A stretch of 64,000 nt of DNA, from positions 1 to 64,000 of the forward strand of contig NZ_FRCK01000014.1 of assembly GCF_900142875.1 (NCBI RefSeq). The letters are read 5' to 3'. Shown here piece after piece: positions 33,925 through 42,388 of this stretch (the stretch's first letter is position 1; each line of letters begins with the position of its first letter). A program made the translations under genes and the position numbers. Source of the DNA: Paracoccus solventivorans (GTDB taxonomy: Bacteria; Pseudomonadota; Alphaproteobacteria; Rhodobacterales; Rhodobacteraceae). The notes under the pieces are model-generated. The model ran no database searches, had not been told where the DNA came from, and was given only the letters and a program-made list of their open reading frames with translations.

Positions 33925-34587
33925 ATGAAAACACGAGGACTTGCAGCCTTTGGCCTGAGCCGCCGAAGCTTTGTCGGTGGCCTTTTTGCAGCGGGATATG
34001 GCGCCTTGGGCGCCAATGCGCAGCAAATCGACCCGAGTACCGGCCTTCCCGTCTACGGCAATGCCGAGCAGGGCCGCGCGCCCGATGTCGGCGTGTATCA
34101 GATCGACCCCGAAGCCGATAACCGCCGCAACATCTCGTCTTTCCGTTCCAGGCACTGGAGCGAGTTCTTCAGCGACATAGGCGCCGGCGTGATCCTCGCC
34201 GACATCAACTCGAAGGCGCTGCACTACTGGAATGGCGACGAGACTATCTATCGCGTCTATCCGTGTTCAATCCCGGTATCCGAAGATCTGACCAAGCGCG
34301 GCCTGACCGAAATCGTTCGCAAGGCCAAGAACCCTCCTTGGACGCCGACACCTGACATGCGTCGGCGCACCCCTGACCTGCCACTGCGCGTGGAGGGAGG
34401 AGATCCAGATAATCCGCTTGGGCCCTACGGCCTGTATCTGTCATGGCCAGCCTATCTTATACATGGCACTCATGACACCAGGAAGATCGGCCGGCGTTCA
34501 TCGAATGGATGCTATGGGCTGTACAACGAACATATCACCGAACTTTATGGCATGGCCGAGGTCGGCACTCAGGTTGCTATATTCTAG
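33925..34587 (+). CDS. L,D-transpeptidase (YkuD) 1
   Basis: 220 aa from the ATG at 33925. It has a twin-arginine-like signal (LSRRSFVGGLFAAGYGALGANA). YkuD core: YLIHGTHDTRKIGRRSSNGCYGLYNEHI with catalytic Cys in SNGCY and the HGTHD His. It would form 3-3 crosslinks or attach proteins to peptidoglycan. It is followed by the DUF411 and a second transpeptidase gene, which is unusual company for metal genes. Confidence 0.9.
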   Translation: MKTRGLAAFGLSRRSFVGGLFAAGYGALGANAQQIDPSTGLPVYGNAEQGRAPDVGVYQIDPEADNRRNISSFRSRHWSEFFSDIGAGVILADINSKALHYWNGDETIYRVYPCSIPVSEDLTKRGLTEIVRKAKNPPWTPTPDMRRRTPDLPLRVEGGDPDNPLGPYGLYLSWPAYLIHGTHDTRKIGRRSSNGCYGLYNEHITELYGMAEVGTQVAIF

Positions 34588-34686
34588 AACATGGCATCGG
34601 CGCAGTTGTTCGAGACTGCGCCGTTCTCGTCTGAAGTCAATCGAACGGTCCGTGGAAAGTTCGGCTATAATAGAGAGGGCCAAAAA

Positions 34687-35175
34687 ATGAGAAATCTCGC
34701 TGTTACGGCGATGGCAACTCGCATCAGACTATTCACATTGATCTTGTTGGGCACGTATGGTGCAGCGGCTGCTCAGACGCAGAACACAGACATACATGTC
34801 GTGGAGGGTGTGGGATGCGAGTGCTGTGTGAAGTGGACGGAGTATCTTCGTGAAAACGGGTTCGCTGTCACATCAGAAAAGAGCCTTGGCACTCTCTTGA
34901 TCCAGCACAAGATTAATTTGGGCGTCCCGATATCCCACCAGTCCTGCCATACTGGCCAGATTGAGGGATATTTTATTGAAGGTCATGTGCCGGCCGCTGA
35001 CATCCGCAGATTGCTGCAGGAGCGGCCGGATGCGGCAGGTCTTGCGGTGCCGGGCATGCCATATGGCAGCCCTGGCATGGGCCCGGAAGATAAGCGTGAG
35101 GCTTATGAGGTCCTTCTGGTCAGCAACGACGGCAGTAGCGAGATTTTCAGTCGCTACCCTGCGGCGGACCTTTGA
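34687..35175 (+). CDS. DUF411 putative metal-binding periplasmic protein
   Basis: 162 aa. Signal peptide LFTLILLGTYGAAAAQTQ. The domain begins IHVVEGVGCECCVKWTEYLRENGF, with Cys that likely bind copper or another soft metal; SHQSCHTGQIEGYFIEGHVPAADIRRLL follows, the DUF411 signature. The start at 34687 is chosen over longer in-frame readings because it gives a clean signal peptide and an AGAGAGGG ribosome-binding site. DUF411 genes are commonly found with copper-resistance genes. Confidence 0.88.
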   Translation: MRNLAVTAMATRIRLFTLILLGTYGAAAAQTQNTDIHVVEGVGCECCVKWTEYLRENGFAVTSEKSLGTLLIQHKINLGVPISHQSCHTGQIEGYFIEGHVPAADIRRLLQERPDAAGLAVPGMPYGSPGMGPEDKREAYEVLLVSNDGSSEIFSRYPAADL

Positions 35176-35224
35176 CCAAGTTCCGCAAGTTACATCCTTT
35201 CCGCCCAATGTGGAGCATCTCTGA

Positions 35225-35740
35225 ATGATGAAACTGAGCCGACGTGGGTTTTCGCTGATGGCTCTTGCTGCATTGGCAGCGTGTGGAGTCCGAGAGCCGC
35301 AGCTCAAGCGATATTCTGGCCCCCCGGTCACGCAGGTCGTTGTCTATAAGGGGCGGCGGCACATGTATTTGCTGAGCGGGAACACTATATTGAAATCTTA
35401 TGACTTCGGCCTGGGATTTCAACCGCTTGGCCATAAGCAATTCGAAGGTGACGGCAAGACACCGGAGGGGATCTATTTCGTTGATCGCTTCAATCCTCAA
35501 AGTCGCTATCATCTTTCGGTCGGGATTTCCTATCCGAACGAGCGTGATCGGGAATATGCAGCGCAATTCAATCTCAGCGCCGGGAGCGATATCATGTTCC
35601 ATGGTCGCGGACCGGAAGGGAACAAGCTGGCTCGCGGGAATCGAGACTGGACCGCGGGGTGCATCGCCGTCCGGGATGATGAGATCGAAGACATCTATGC
35701 CATGCTGCGGCCGGGTATTCCGGTCCTGATTTATCCGTAA
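35225..35740 (+). CDS. L,D-transpeptidase (YkuD) 2, lipoprotein
   Basis: 171 aa. The signal ends in a lipobox (LMALAALAAC), so it is probably a lipoprotein; the second ATG (35228) is an alternative start. Core: DGKTPEGIYFVDRFNP, then MFHGRGPEGN and GNRDWTAGCIAVRDDEI with catalytic Cys. It likely acts on periplasmic peptidoglycan. Confidence 0.9.
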   Translation: MMKLSRRGFSLMALAALAACGVREPQLKRYSGPPVTQVVVYKGRRHMYLLSGNTILKSYDFGLGFQPLGHKQFEGDGKTPEGIYFVDRFNPQSRYHLSVGISYPNERDREYAAQFNLSAGSDIMFHGRGPEGNKLARGNRDWTAGCIAVRDDEIEDIYAMLRPGIPVLIYP

Positions 35741-35891
35741 CCGACAGATCAATCCTGACGCCCCGGATCGAAAAGGCCTGTCGTGTGAAGGTAACGTTGA
35801 GCCGGTTTGTAATGGGCGCGCTGGATGCCCGGTGTCACGACGGCAGAGCGGCCCGACCCTCCGGTGGAATCTTAAGTGCGCGCTGGCCTGC

Positions 35892-37166
35892 TCAGAGAAG
35901 GTCTCGGCCGGCGTGGATGTAGCGCATCGGATCGACTGCCTCGCCGTTCACGCGCACCTCGTAGTGGAGGTGGGGTCCTGTCGAGCGGCCCGAGTTGCCC
36001 ATGTCACCTACCCGCTCGCCGCGCGCGACCGCCTGGCCCACCTTGACGCGGGTGGCGTTGAGGTGCGGGTAGCGGGTTTCCAGACCGAAGGGGTGCTGAA
36101 CGATGACGATCCGACCGTAACCGTTCTGCCAGCCAGCGAAGGTGACGACCCCATCGGCCGTGGCGTAGACGGGGGTGCCGACAGGCCCGGCCATGTCCAC
36201 GCCTTTGTGCATTCGTCCCCAGCGCGGGCCGAAGGGTGAGGTGTACCGGAAGGCGTCTTGCACCGGCATGGCGAGCGGCACGGATTCAAGGGCCAGGCGG
36301 TAGTGGTCGAGTTCGTCGAGCCGGTCGACGATGCGGTTCGCGCGCACGGTCGCGTCCTCCAGCGAGGCCTTGCCCTTCGTGGAGACCGCGATGCGAACCA
36401 GCGGCGCCTCCTCATGGGACGAATGGCCACCCTTGACGGAGGCGAGTAACGCCTCCGAGTCAAGCCCGGTCGCGCGGAGCATCTCGTCGAACGGTTCGAC
36501 CGAGACGAACAGAGTGTCCTCGATCTGCCGCAGGATTCGATCGCTCTCCTCTTCCCTCAGCCGCAGCTCAAGCTCCAGTTCGCCGGCGAGGCGAAGGGCC
36601 TCGTTGGTCTTGGCGGCGGCTTGGTCGCGCTTGTCCACCGTCTCGACCAAGGTGCGGGTCAGTAAGTCGAGCGTGCCGGCGAGTTCGTCAGCTTTTGGAT
36701 CCTGTGACGCAGTCGACGCAGAGAGCGCGACTCCGGTCTCTTCCATGGTACGGCGCAGGGTGTCTCGGGCGACCTGAAACTCACTCTCCATCTCGCGGTT
36801 GCGGGACTCGAGCGCTAGAAGCTCGCTCTGCATCGACGAGATCTGCTCGATGGCGGCTGCAAACCGCTGTTGGGCGGCGCGTGCTTCCATTGCCCGCTGG
36901 TCGCGCTCCCTGCTGAGCGCGAGGACGCGGTCCTCAAGGACGGCCTGCTCTCGTACGCTGACGGAACTGATCGAGTCCACGATCAGGACAGACGTGACCG
37001 TCAGGCACCACACCACCAAGGACGTTCCACCAGCCCAAGCGAAAGCCTGAAACGCGGGGCCTAGGCGAACGAACCGGACATGGTTGCCGGATCGGATGAA
37101 CAGCCTGCGCTCGGGAAGGACGCACCCGATAAGTGTGCCTAGTCCTCGGAATGATCGAAGGCTCAA
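35892..37166 (-). CDS. M23 peptidoglycan endopeptidase with coiled coil
   Basis: 424 aa if it starts at the TTG at 37166, where the family-like LSLRSFRGLGTLIG sequence begins; the open frame extends further but without a good start. Membrane segment (AFAWAGGTSLVVWCLTVTSVLIV), long coiled coil (about 80-270), then a C-terminal LytM/M23 domain with GWRMHKGVDMAG-like GRMHKGVDMAG, NGYGRIVIVQHPFG, and STGPHLHYEVRVNGEAVDP. It has the zinc ligands H/D and HLH. It probably cleaves or regulates cleavage of peptidoglycan. Confidence 0.9.
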   Translation of the reverse strand: MSLRSFRGLGTLIGCVLPERRLFIRSGNHVRFVRLGPAFQAFAWAGGTSLVVWCLTVTSVLIVDSISSVSVREQAVLEDRVLALSRERDQRAMEARAAQQRFAAAIEQISSMQSELLALESRNREMESEFQVARDTLRRTMEETGVALSASTASQDPKADELAGTLDLLTRTLVETVDKRDQAAAKTNEALRLAGELELELRLREEESDRILRQIEDTLFVSVEPFDEMLRATGLDSEALLASVKGGHSSHEEAPLVRIAVSTKGKASLEDATVRANRIVDRLDELDHYRLALESVPLAMPVQDAFRYTSPFGPRWGRMHKGVDMAGPVGTPVYATADGVVTFAGWQNGYGRIVIVQHPFGLETRYPHLNATRVKVGQAVARGERVGDMGNSGRSTGPHLHYEVRVNGEAVDPMRYIHAGRDLL

Positions 37167-37320
37167 TACCGTCGTCCTGCCTTGATGCGGTTCTGCCGCC
37201 GTCGGGTGACGGCCTAGTGGGGAGGCACCCACCTCGCAACCATCGACGAACTGACAAGAGTCCGGAGATGCACAAGTCGGCGGAACGCCGCCAACTTCAC
37301 TTGCTCTCGGAGGAACGATC

Positions 37321-37441
37321 GGGGCGCGTCCCGGCAAGCCGGGACCAGGCTCTGGTTCTGGCCGTTAATGCGGCCTCCACCCGAGCCGCGCGAGCGCGTC
37401 TCAGCCCGTTTGGGTGACGATCCTTCGCGCAAGTGGACACA
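37321..37441 (+). repeat. Structured repeat B, copy 2
   Basis: Counterpart of 14811-14935. The same hairpin (TCCCGGC-AA-GCCGGGA) and the CTCTGGTTC segment are present. The nested hairpin has changed to CACCC...GCGC-GA-GCGC...GGGTG, so pairing is kept while bases differ. It lies about 260 bp upstream of repeat A copy 2 and 515 bp upstream of ardC. The 140 bp between 37441 and 37581 show no gene. Confidence 0.75.
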
Positions 37442-37580
37442 GGGAGTTATCCAAGGGCCGCTTGCGGCCACGACAGCGGCGAGCTGGACGCGCCTTCATG
37501 GAGCGACGGAAAGCGAGCCGCTGTGGGTAACTGCCGGCCATCCCCCTGTCGCGGTGCCTCGGAAAGAAGAAAGAAGGCTC

Positions 37581-37941
37581 TGAGATCCCCGCTGATGCGG
37601 GGCTCGCGCCATCCGGGGGGATTCGGGCAAGCCGAACGCCCCCGGTTTGGTGGGCCGCGCCAAGGGGCGCGTCCGTCTTGGGAACCGCCGGTTCCCCCAC
37701 GCAAGGCCGCGCGCTTGACGGGGGCGAGGGGTTTCCCCGGCCTTCCTCCGCGCTGGCGCGCTGCGTGCAGGCCGGGTGATCCCCCTCCCCTCGCCCCCTA
37801 CGCGCAACCTTGCGCGGGCCCCCCTCCTGCCCTCGCCGGGAGGCAGGGGTTCAGGAGAGGACGCGCTTCGCGGCCCTCGCCTGACCCCCCGCCCATCATG
37901 GGCATCCCGACCAAGGCAAAGACCAAGGCGGGACCGTCGCA
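37581..37941 (+). repeat. Structured repeat A, copy 2
   Basis: About 90 percent identical to copy 1 by eye, and similar to it right up to the ardC start region (CCAAGGCAAAGACC). The hairpin at 37657-37670 is GCGCC-AAGG-GGCGC where copies 1 and 3 have GCGCG-AAGA-CGCGC, a compensated change. The leader ends about 15 bp before the ardC ATG. Confidence 0.9.
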
Positions 37942-37955
37942 AAGGAGTGCCGCAA

Positions 37956-38843
37956 ATGGCTTTCGATCTTTACCAGCACGTCACCGATACCATCATCGCC
38001 AGCATCGAGGCGGGCACCCCGGCGTGGCGCAAGCCGTGGACCGGAAATGCAGGCGGCGCGATCTTCCCCCGCCGCGCCAATGGCGAGCCTTATCGCGGCA
38101 TCAACGTCCTGATGCTCTGGCTGACCGCGACCGAGAAGGGCTATCGCGCGGCGCACTGGTTCACCTATCGCCAGGCGCAGGAAGCGGGTGGGCAGGTCCG
38201 CAAGGGCGAGAAATCCGCAACCGTCGTCAAATACGGTACCTTCGAGCGTGATGACGAGAGCGGCGAGAACAGCCGGAAAATCCCGTATCTGAAAGCCTAT
38301 CGCGTGTTCAACGCCGAGCAGATCGACGGCCTGCCCGCCGAGTTCTACGGCACCCCTGCTGACGCGCCACGCGACCTTGGCACCACCGCCGACCGCGCCC
38401 TTGACGCTTTCTTTGCCGCGACCGGCGCGGAAATCCGCACCAGCGACGACCCGCGCGCCTATTATAACCCCGTCGAGGACTTCATCCACATGCCGCCGAT
38501 TGCGACCTTTCACCGCGTCGGCGGCTATTATGCCACCCTCGCGCATGAAGCGACCCACTGGACCGGCCACGAGAGCCGCCTAGACCGGCTGGGCCGTTTC
38601 ACCGACCGCAAAGCCTACGCCTTCGAGGAACTGATCGCGGAGATCGGCAACTGCATGGTTTGCGCCAGCCTCGGCCTGACCCCCGACTTCGATCAGTCCG
38701 CGGCCTATGTCGGAAGCTGGTTGCGCGCGCTTCAGGACGACAAGCGCGCCATCTTCAAGGCCGCGACCGAAGCGCAGAAGGCCGCCGACCTGCTGCTGGC
38801 GACGAACTCCGCCATTGCCGCCAAGGAAAGGGCCGCCGCGTGA
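37956..38843 (+). CDS. ardC: Intact antirestriction protein ArdC
   Basis: 295 aa from the ATG at 37956 (AAGGAG upstream). The N-terminal ArdC domain (1-155) is followed by a zincin domain with LAHEATHWTGHESRLDRLGRF, the HExxH motif, and a third ligand Glu in FEELIAEIGNCM. ArdC protects incoming plasmid DNA from host restriction during conjugation. It differs from the truncated copy at 15944 by keeping the protease domain. Repeat A copy 2 forms its leader. Confidence 0.95.
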   Translation: MAFDLYQHVTDTIIASIEAGTPAWRKPWTGNAGGAIFPRRANGEPYRGINVLMLWLTATEKGYRAAHWFTYRQAQEAGGQVRKGEKSATVVKYGTFERDDESGENSRKIPYLKAYRVFNAEQIDGLPAEFYGTPADAPRDLGTTADRALDAFFAATGAEIRTSDDPRAYYNPVEDFIHMPPIATFHRVGGYYATLAHEATHWTGHESRLDRLGRFTDRKAYAFEELIAEIGNCMVCASLGLTPDFDQSAAYVGSWLRALQDDKRAIFKAATEAQKAADLLLATNSAIAAKERAAA

Positions 38844-38898
38844 GCGGCCCGACCCCCCTGCCCCGCGCGGCCACACCGCAGCCAACAGAGGCCAGCCC

Positions 38899-39294
38899 AT
38901 GACCTGCCGTCAGCCGCATACCGTCCTGTGGACCTCGGAGCCGCTTTCCATCGGCAAGCATCAATGGCGTATCGTTGCCGCGCATTTCCCGCATCTGGAG
39001 GCGGTCGAGCGTGCCACCTGCGAGCATGGCAGCGCCGGCCGGGCCACCTTCTACGAATGGCGCCCCCTCGCCTATCGCGGGAGCCCGCGCGACTGGCGCG
39101 ACGAGCGCGAATGGCCGTCCTATGACAGCGACCGATTGGATTGTGGAACGCCCCGCACCTTGCGGAAGCTGTGGGAGCGCGAGGCCACGACCGTCCGCTC
39201 CATCCTGTGCCTGCATTGCGCCGCGCAGACCGGTACCGCACCGCCGCAGCTTTCGCTGTTCGACAGCAACCCCGCGACCGGGGCCGCGCCATGA
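38899..39294 (+). CDS. Conserved plasmid protein of unknown function
   Basis: 131 aa from the ATG at 38899. Sequence features: PHTVLWTSEPLSIGKHQWRIVAAHFPHLEAVERATCEHG, then WPSYDSDRLDCG and a C-terminal CLHCAAQ. Cys pair spacing could bind zinc. No family recognised. It follows ardC by 55 bp on the same strand. The stop overlaps the next small gene. Confidence 0.6.
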   Translation: MTCRQPHTVLWTSEPLSIGKHQWRIVAAHFPHLEAVERATCEHGSAGRATFYEWRPLAYRGSPRDWRDEREWPSYDSDRLDCGTPRTLRKLWEREATTVRSILCLHCAAQTGTAPPQLSLFDSNPATGAAP

Positions 39295-39383
39295 TCTATG
39301 AAGTGCGCGACGAACCCGACGACCTGCCGATTTGGCGCGGGGCTATGGCGCGGCCCCTGACCTTGGCCAGTCAGATCCCTTAA
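39291..39383 (+). CDS. 30-residue open frame overlapping the previous stop
   Basis: ATG at 39291 gives MIYEVRDEPDDLPIWRGAMA... and stops at TAA after 30 codons. The ATGA overlap favours translation. It may be the stump of a longer gene, because the sequence from 39343 on is also the C-terminal end of the opposite-strand XRE gene. Confidence 0.35.
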   Translation: MIYEVRDEPDDLPIWRGAMARPLTLASQIP

Positions 39384-39624
39384 GGCGGACGCCAGGCCCT
39401 CCGCCATTCGCCGGAATGAACTCGACCCCCGCCGCTTCAAGAGCAGCGCGGAGCGCGTGCAGGACGACCGGCGAGGTGTTCGGCCCACTGTCGCTTTCAG
39501 CCCGGCGCACCGTCGCCAAGCCTACGCTCGCGCGGCCCGCCAGCTCATCGGCCGCCATTTTCACCAATGCTCGAGCCGCCCTGATCTGGGCGGGAGTGAT
39601 GCGAAACGGATCATTTGATTGCAA
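39343..39624 (-). CDS. XRE-family HTH protein, C-terminus altered
   Basis: 93 aa. HTH: ITPAQIRAARALVKMAADELAGRASVGLATVRRAE, followed by the common tail ALEAAGVEFIPANGGGPGVRLK. The final residues (GSDWPRSGAAP) look unlike family members and run over the end of the 39291 gene, which suggests a rearranged 3' end. It is divergent from the 39664 gene across 39 bp. Confidence 0.7.
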   Translation of the reverse strand: MQSNDPFRITPAQIRAARALVKMAADELAGRASVGLATVRRAESDSGPNTSPVVLHALRAALEAAGVEFIPANGGGPGVRLKGSDWPRSGAAP

Positions 39625-39663
39625 GTTGATCGTCTACCTATCGCATGATACATTTCATATCAC

Positions 39664-39885
39664 ATGACACAGGAGCAAGCAGCCGTGAAGAAGACGCGGG
39701 GGCGCAAGCTGTTCTGCACCGTGGTCGCCCGGATCATCGACCCGGACACGGGCCGCGAGGCCGGGTTGCTCTACCGCTGGAACACGGGCGCGACGCAGAA
39801 GGAGTGGCACGACAAGCCGATCAGGATTTTCCGGCTGGAACCGCTGCTCGAGATCACCACTCTGCCCGTCGCCAAGGATGACTAG
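39664..39885 (+). CDS. Small plasmid protein, paralogue pair member 1
   Basis: 73 aa: KKTRGRKLFCTVVARIIDPDTGREAGLLYRWNTGATQKEWHDKP. It is similar to the opposite-strand gene at 39882-40094, sharing (K/R)xLF, (A)xIIDPxTG and YxWNTG blocks. It ends 4 nt inside that gene, tail to tail. Function unknown; basic N-terminus. Confidence 0.65.
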   Translation: MTQEQAAVKKTRGRKLFCTVVARIIDPDTGREAGLLYRWNTGATQKEWHDKPIRIFRLEPLLEITTLPVAKDD

Positions 39886-40094
39886 GCTCCGGCCCCGCCG
39901 CGTTCGTCCTGTCCCTCCAAGGGACGCAGCCGATAGTCGGCCACCTTTTCTCCGAACCATTCGAGCCGCCGTTCGCCCGTGTTCCATTGATACTGCGCGC
40001 CGACGATTTGGCCGGTGGCCGGATCAATGATTTCGGCAATCGCCCGCACGAACAGCCGCTTGCCCTTCGCCCTCGCCCGTCTTCGCTTTTCCAT
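39882..40094 (-). CDS. Small plasmid protein, paralogue pair member 2
   Basis: 70 aa from the ATG at 40094: EKRRRARAKGKRLFVRAIAEIIDPATGQIVGAQYQWNTGERRLEWFGE. It is a paralogue of the convergent gene at 39664. Repeat A copy 3 ends about 70 bp upstream of its start. A short hairpin (GGGAAGCGAGCCTCCC) and an SD-like AAGGGG precede the ATG. Confidence 0.65.
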   Translation of the reverse strand: MEKRRRARAKGKRLFVRAIAEIIDPATGQIVGAQYQWNTGERRLEWFGEKVADYRLRPLEGQDERGGAGA

Positions 40095-40164
40095 CCGAAA
40101 CCCCTTGTCGGCCCGGCTGAAAAGAAATGGAGAACGCCGGGAGGCTCGCTTCCCGGCTTGCCCA

Positions 40165-40418
40165 CCGGCGAGGGCTGGAGGGGGACCCGCGCAAGGTTGC
40201 GCGTAGGGGGCGAGGGGAGGGGGATCACCCGGCCTGCACGGAGCCGCAGGCGGAGGAAGGGCGGGGAAACCCCTCGTCCCCGTCAAGCGCGCGGCCTTAC
40301 GTGGGGGAACCGGCGGTTCCCGAGACGGACGCGCGTCTTCGCGCGGCCCACCAGGCCGGGGGCGTTCGGCTCGTCCGAATCCCCCCGGAGGTGCGATCCC
40401 CGCGACCGCGGGGATCTC
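40165..40418 (-). repeat. Structured repeat A, copy 3 (inverted)
   Basis: The same 254-bp unit as 1-254, with about four differences by eye, in opposite orientation. It begins 5 bp after the parB stop codon and leads into the 39882-40094 gene. With copies 1 and 2 it forms inverted pairs about 40 kb and 2.2 kb apart, so inversions are possible by recombination. Confidence 0.9.
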
Positions 40419-40422
40419 TCAA

Positions 40423-41214
40423 TCAGTAACCGGCGCCGGCCATCAGCTCATCGAGGAAAGACGAAAAGCGATTGCGCGCGTAGTGGTTCAGCATCGAGGG
40501 CAGGATGCCGAAGTCCGCTGGATCGAGCCGCGCCTTCATGTCGGCAAACTCGGCAGGACTGAAGCGCAAGCGTGACTGGAGCCGATGGCCGACCCTCTCG
40601 GCACGATCCAGGTGAACATCGCCCGTCGTGATCGACCTCAGCTCGATCACCAGCTCCGGCTTCAGCTTGGCAAAGGCTTGCCGCAGTATGGTCCCGGCGG
40701 GCAACCGCATCGCCGCTCCCCACTTCTCGGCGCGCTCGACAAGATCGCTGGGAATCCACATCGTGATTGCCAGCTCTACCGGGGCAGCGGTGTCCCCTGC
40801 CCTTCCGGTTTCCGGCAGCGCCCTGGCGGCCGGCGGCGCTGCGTCCCCCGTGTGCCCTTCGGTCGCGGTCTTTGTGGCAACTTCATCCTCGACCTTTTCA
40901 GCTTCCGCGCGGTGGGTTGCCGGTGGCTCAGGCACCGGGGCTACCTCGGCAGGCTGCGGATCGGGCACCTCTGAAGCAGGGACCGTGGTCGCAGGCAGCT
41001 CGGGCACATCATCCAGCTGCCGAGCTTCCGGTGCAGGTTCACGGAGCGGCGGAGAGGGCGTTTCCGCTGAAAGCGACGCCTCGAGCGTCTCCTTCAGCCC
41101 CTCCGCGGCCAAGGCAAAGGGGTTGGGCTTGCCGGCTGTCGGTTTGCCGATCGTCTGCGCGAAGGCATGATCCCGTTTGAATATCTTGGCGGGCTTCTTG
41201 CGCGGCAGGGCCAT
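40423..41214 (-). CDS. parB: Probable partition protein ParB, RHH-like
   Basis: 263 aa. Basic N-terminus (MALPRKKPAKIFKRDHAF), a long proline/acid-rich linker, then a folded part: ITMWIPSDLVERAEKWGAAMRLPAGTILRQAFAKLKPELV (ribbon-helix-helix-like), and a C-terminal helical region. It does not contain the classic ParB domain. The ATGA overlap with parA and the octamer array upstream of parA make it the likely centromere-binding partner, as in type Ib partition systems. Confidence 0.7.
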   Translation of the reverse strand: MALPRKKPAKIFKRDHAFAQTIGKPTAGKPNPFALAAEGLKETLEASLSAETPSPPLREPAPEARQLDDVPELPATTVPASEVPDPQPAEVAPVPEPPATHRAEAEKVEDEVATKTATEGHTGDAAPPAARALPETGRAGDTAAPVELAITMWIPSDLVERAEKWGAAMRLPAGTILRQAFAKLKPELVIELRSITTGDVHLDRAERVGHRLQSRLRFSPAEFADMKARLDPADFGILPSMLNHYARNRFSSFLDELMAGAGY

Positions 41215-41939
41215 CAGACTGCCTCCGTCTCGGTCAGCATGGCGTCCTCGAACAGTTCAAGGATCGCCTCCATCTCCTGGAGGGCGGCCGTCAGGTGGTT
41301 CTGGACGATGCCCTTGCGGGTGCTGTCGCGGATTTCGCCGAGCAAGCCTTCCGCATCGACCTGCTTGTATGCCTTGCGCTCCATCATCGGCTCTTCAATG
41401 GCCGGCATGGTCTGGAAAATCTGTTCGATACCCTGTCGCTCGGTGGCGCTCGGCTCGGCCGACACGGCGTTGATGACCACACGGTATTCCGGCACGCTCG
41501 CAGGATCGTCCACGCGTCCTTTCAGGCGCTCGCGCCACATGAGCGTCTGCATCGTTTCGAGGTAGTCACCGCGGCCGGGCCTGACCGGAGCAACGATCAG
41601 GTGAGCCTGCAACACCACATCGTCCAAGGCTTCGCTTGAGCCGCCGAAGGTGTCGATCAGGACCAGGTGGTCGTGGGGAGGTTCGGCATAGATGGCGTCA
41701 AGGCGAGCGGTGATTTCCTCGGGATCATAGGTGTGGATCACTTCGGCTCGGTCGTTCCAGTTGCCGAGCTGCTTTGCCACCTTCATCCAACCGTAGATGC
41801 TCTGGCTGCTGTCGGTGTCAAAGACCGTCACGCGCTCGCCACGCGCGACGGCAGCGCTTGCCAGCCCGCGCACCAGCGTCGACTTCCCGCAGCCGCCCTT
41901 GCGACTGATAACCGCGATTACCCGAACGCCCTTGCTCAT
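41214..41939 (-). CDS. parA: Partition ATPase ParA
   Basis: 241 aa from the ATG at 41939; a GTG at 41972 is an alternative. Deviant Walker A KGGCGKST, Walker A' DTDSSQS and Walker B LVLIDTFGG. Short ParA without N-terminal HTH, so autoregulation probably depends on ParB. The octamer array starts 42 bp upstream. Confidence 0.9.
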   Translation of the reverse strand: MSKGVRVIAVISRKGGCGKSTLVRGLASAAVARGERVTVFDTDSSQSIYGWMKVAKQLGNWNDRAEVIHTYDPEEITARLDAIYAEPPHDHLVLIDTFGGSSEALDDVVLQAHLIVAPVRPGRGDYLETMQTLMWRERLKGRVDDPASVPEYRVVINAVSAEPSATERQGIEQIFQTMPAIEEPMMERKAYKQVDAEGLLGEIRDSTRKGIVQNHLTAALQEMEAILELFEDAMLTETEAV

Positions 41940-41980
41940 CCCTGCCCCGCTTGTTTTTACGCTGCTTCGCACTATGTGGC

Positions 41981-42267
41981 CGTGCAGCGGTGAAGACGTG
42001 TAGCTCCGTTGCTACGTCATTATATAGCTGTGCCTACGGACAGCCCGTCAATCTTGGCGATGTGCAGGAGTGGCGAGGTGTCGCCTGAAAGACACGACGA
42101 CATGTAGCTTCGCCTCTATGAGGATGTGCAAATGTGCAGACGTAACGCTGCAGCTATGTCAAGCGGTGAAGGTAAGAAGCGGAGAAGACGTTCAGCCGTG
42201 AAGCTCTGTAAACGGACAGTTGTTTATACTCGGCAGAGCTGCACGTGCAGATATGAAGATGTGAAGT
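41981..42267. repeat. Degenerate 8-bp tandem array, likely centromere parS
   Basis: Read in 8-base steps from 41981, the sequence gives cgtgcagc, ggtgaaga, cgtgtagc, ... ggtgaagg, taagaagc, ggagaaga, cgttcagc, cgtgaagc and so on. About 30 units keep one phase to about 42220, and three more (from 42244) are one base out of phase. Loose consensus (C/T)GTG(A/C)AG(A/C), with G at 2, T at 3 and AG at 6-7 most constant. It fills the space between parA and mobC and overlaps no real gene. A ParB-type RHH protein binding tandem sites is a natural reader. The array may also be the parA operator. Confidence 0.75.
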
Positions 42268-42388
42268 CGATAGGCCATGCAGAAATTCAGCTGTGGCGAC
42301 TCTCGGACGCGCAGGCGTATCGCTTGAAGACGGTTTTAGTGCCGGCTGATGATCGGTTGACCGAAGAAGAGAAAAGAGGAAGGTTGGT
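42268..42388 (+). other. Region ahead of mobC, possible oriT
   Basis: About 120 bp between the octamer array and mobC. oriT usually lies next to the mobC/relaxase genes, but no nic consensus was identified. A pyrimidine-poor stretch precedes an AGAGGAAGG ribosome-binding site. Confidence 0.3.
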
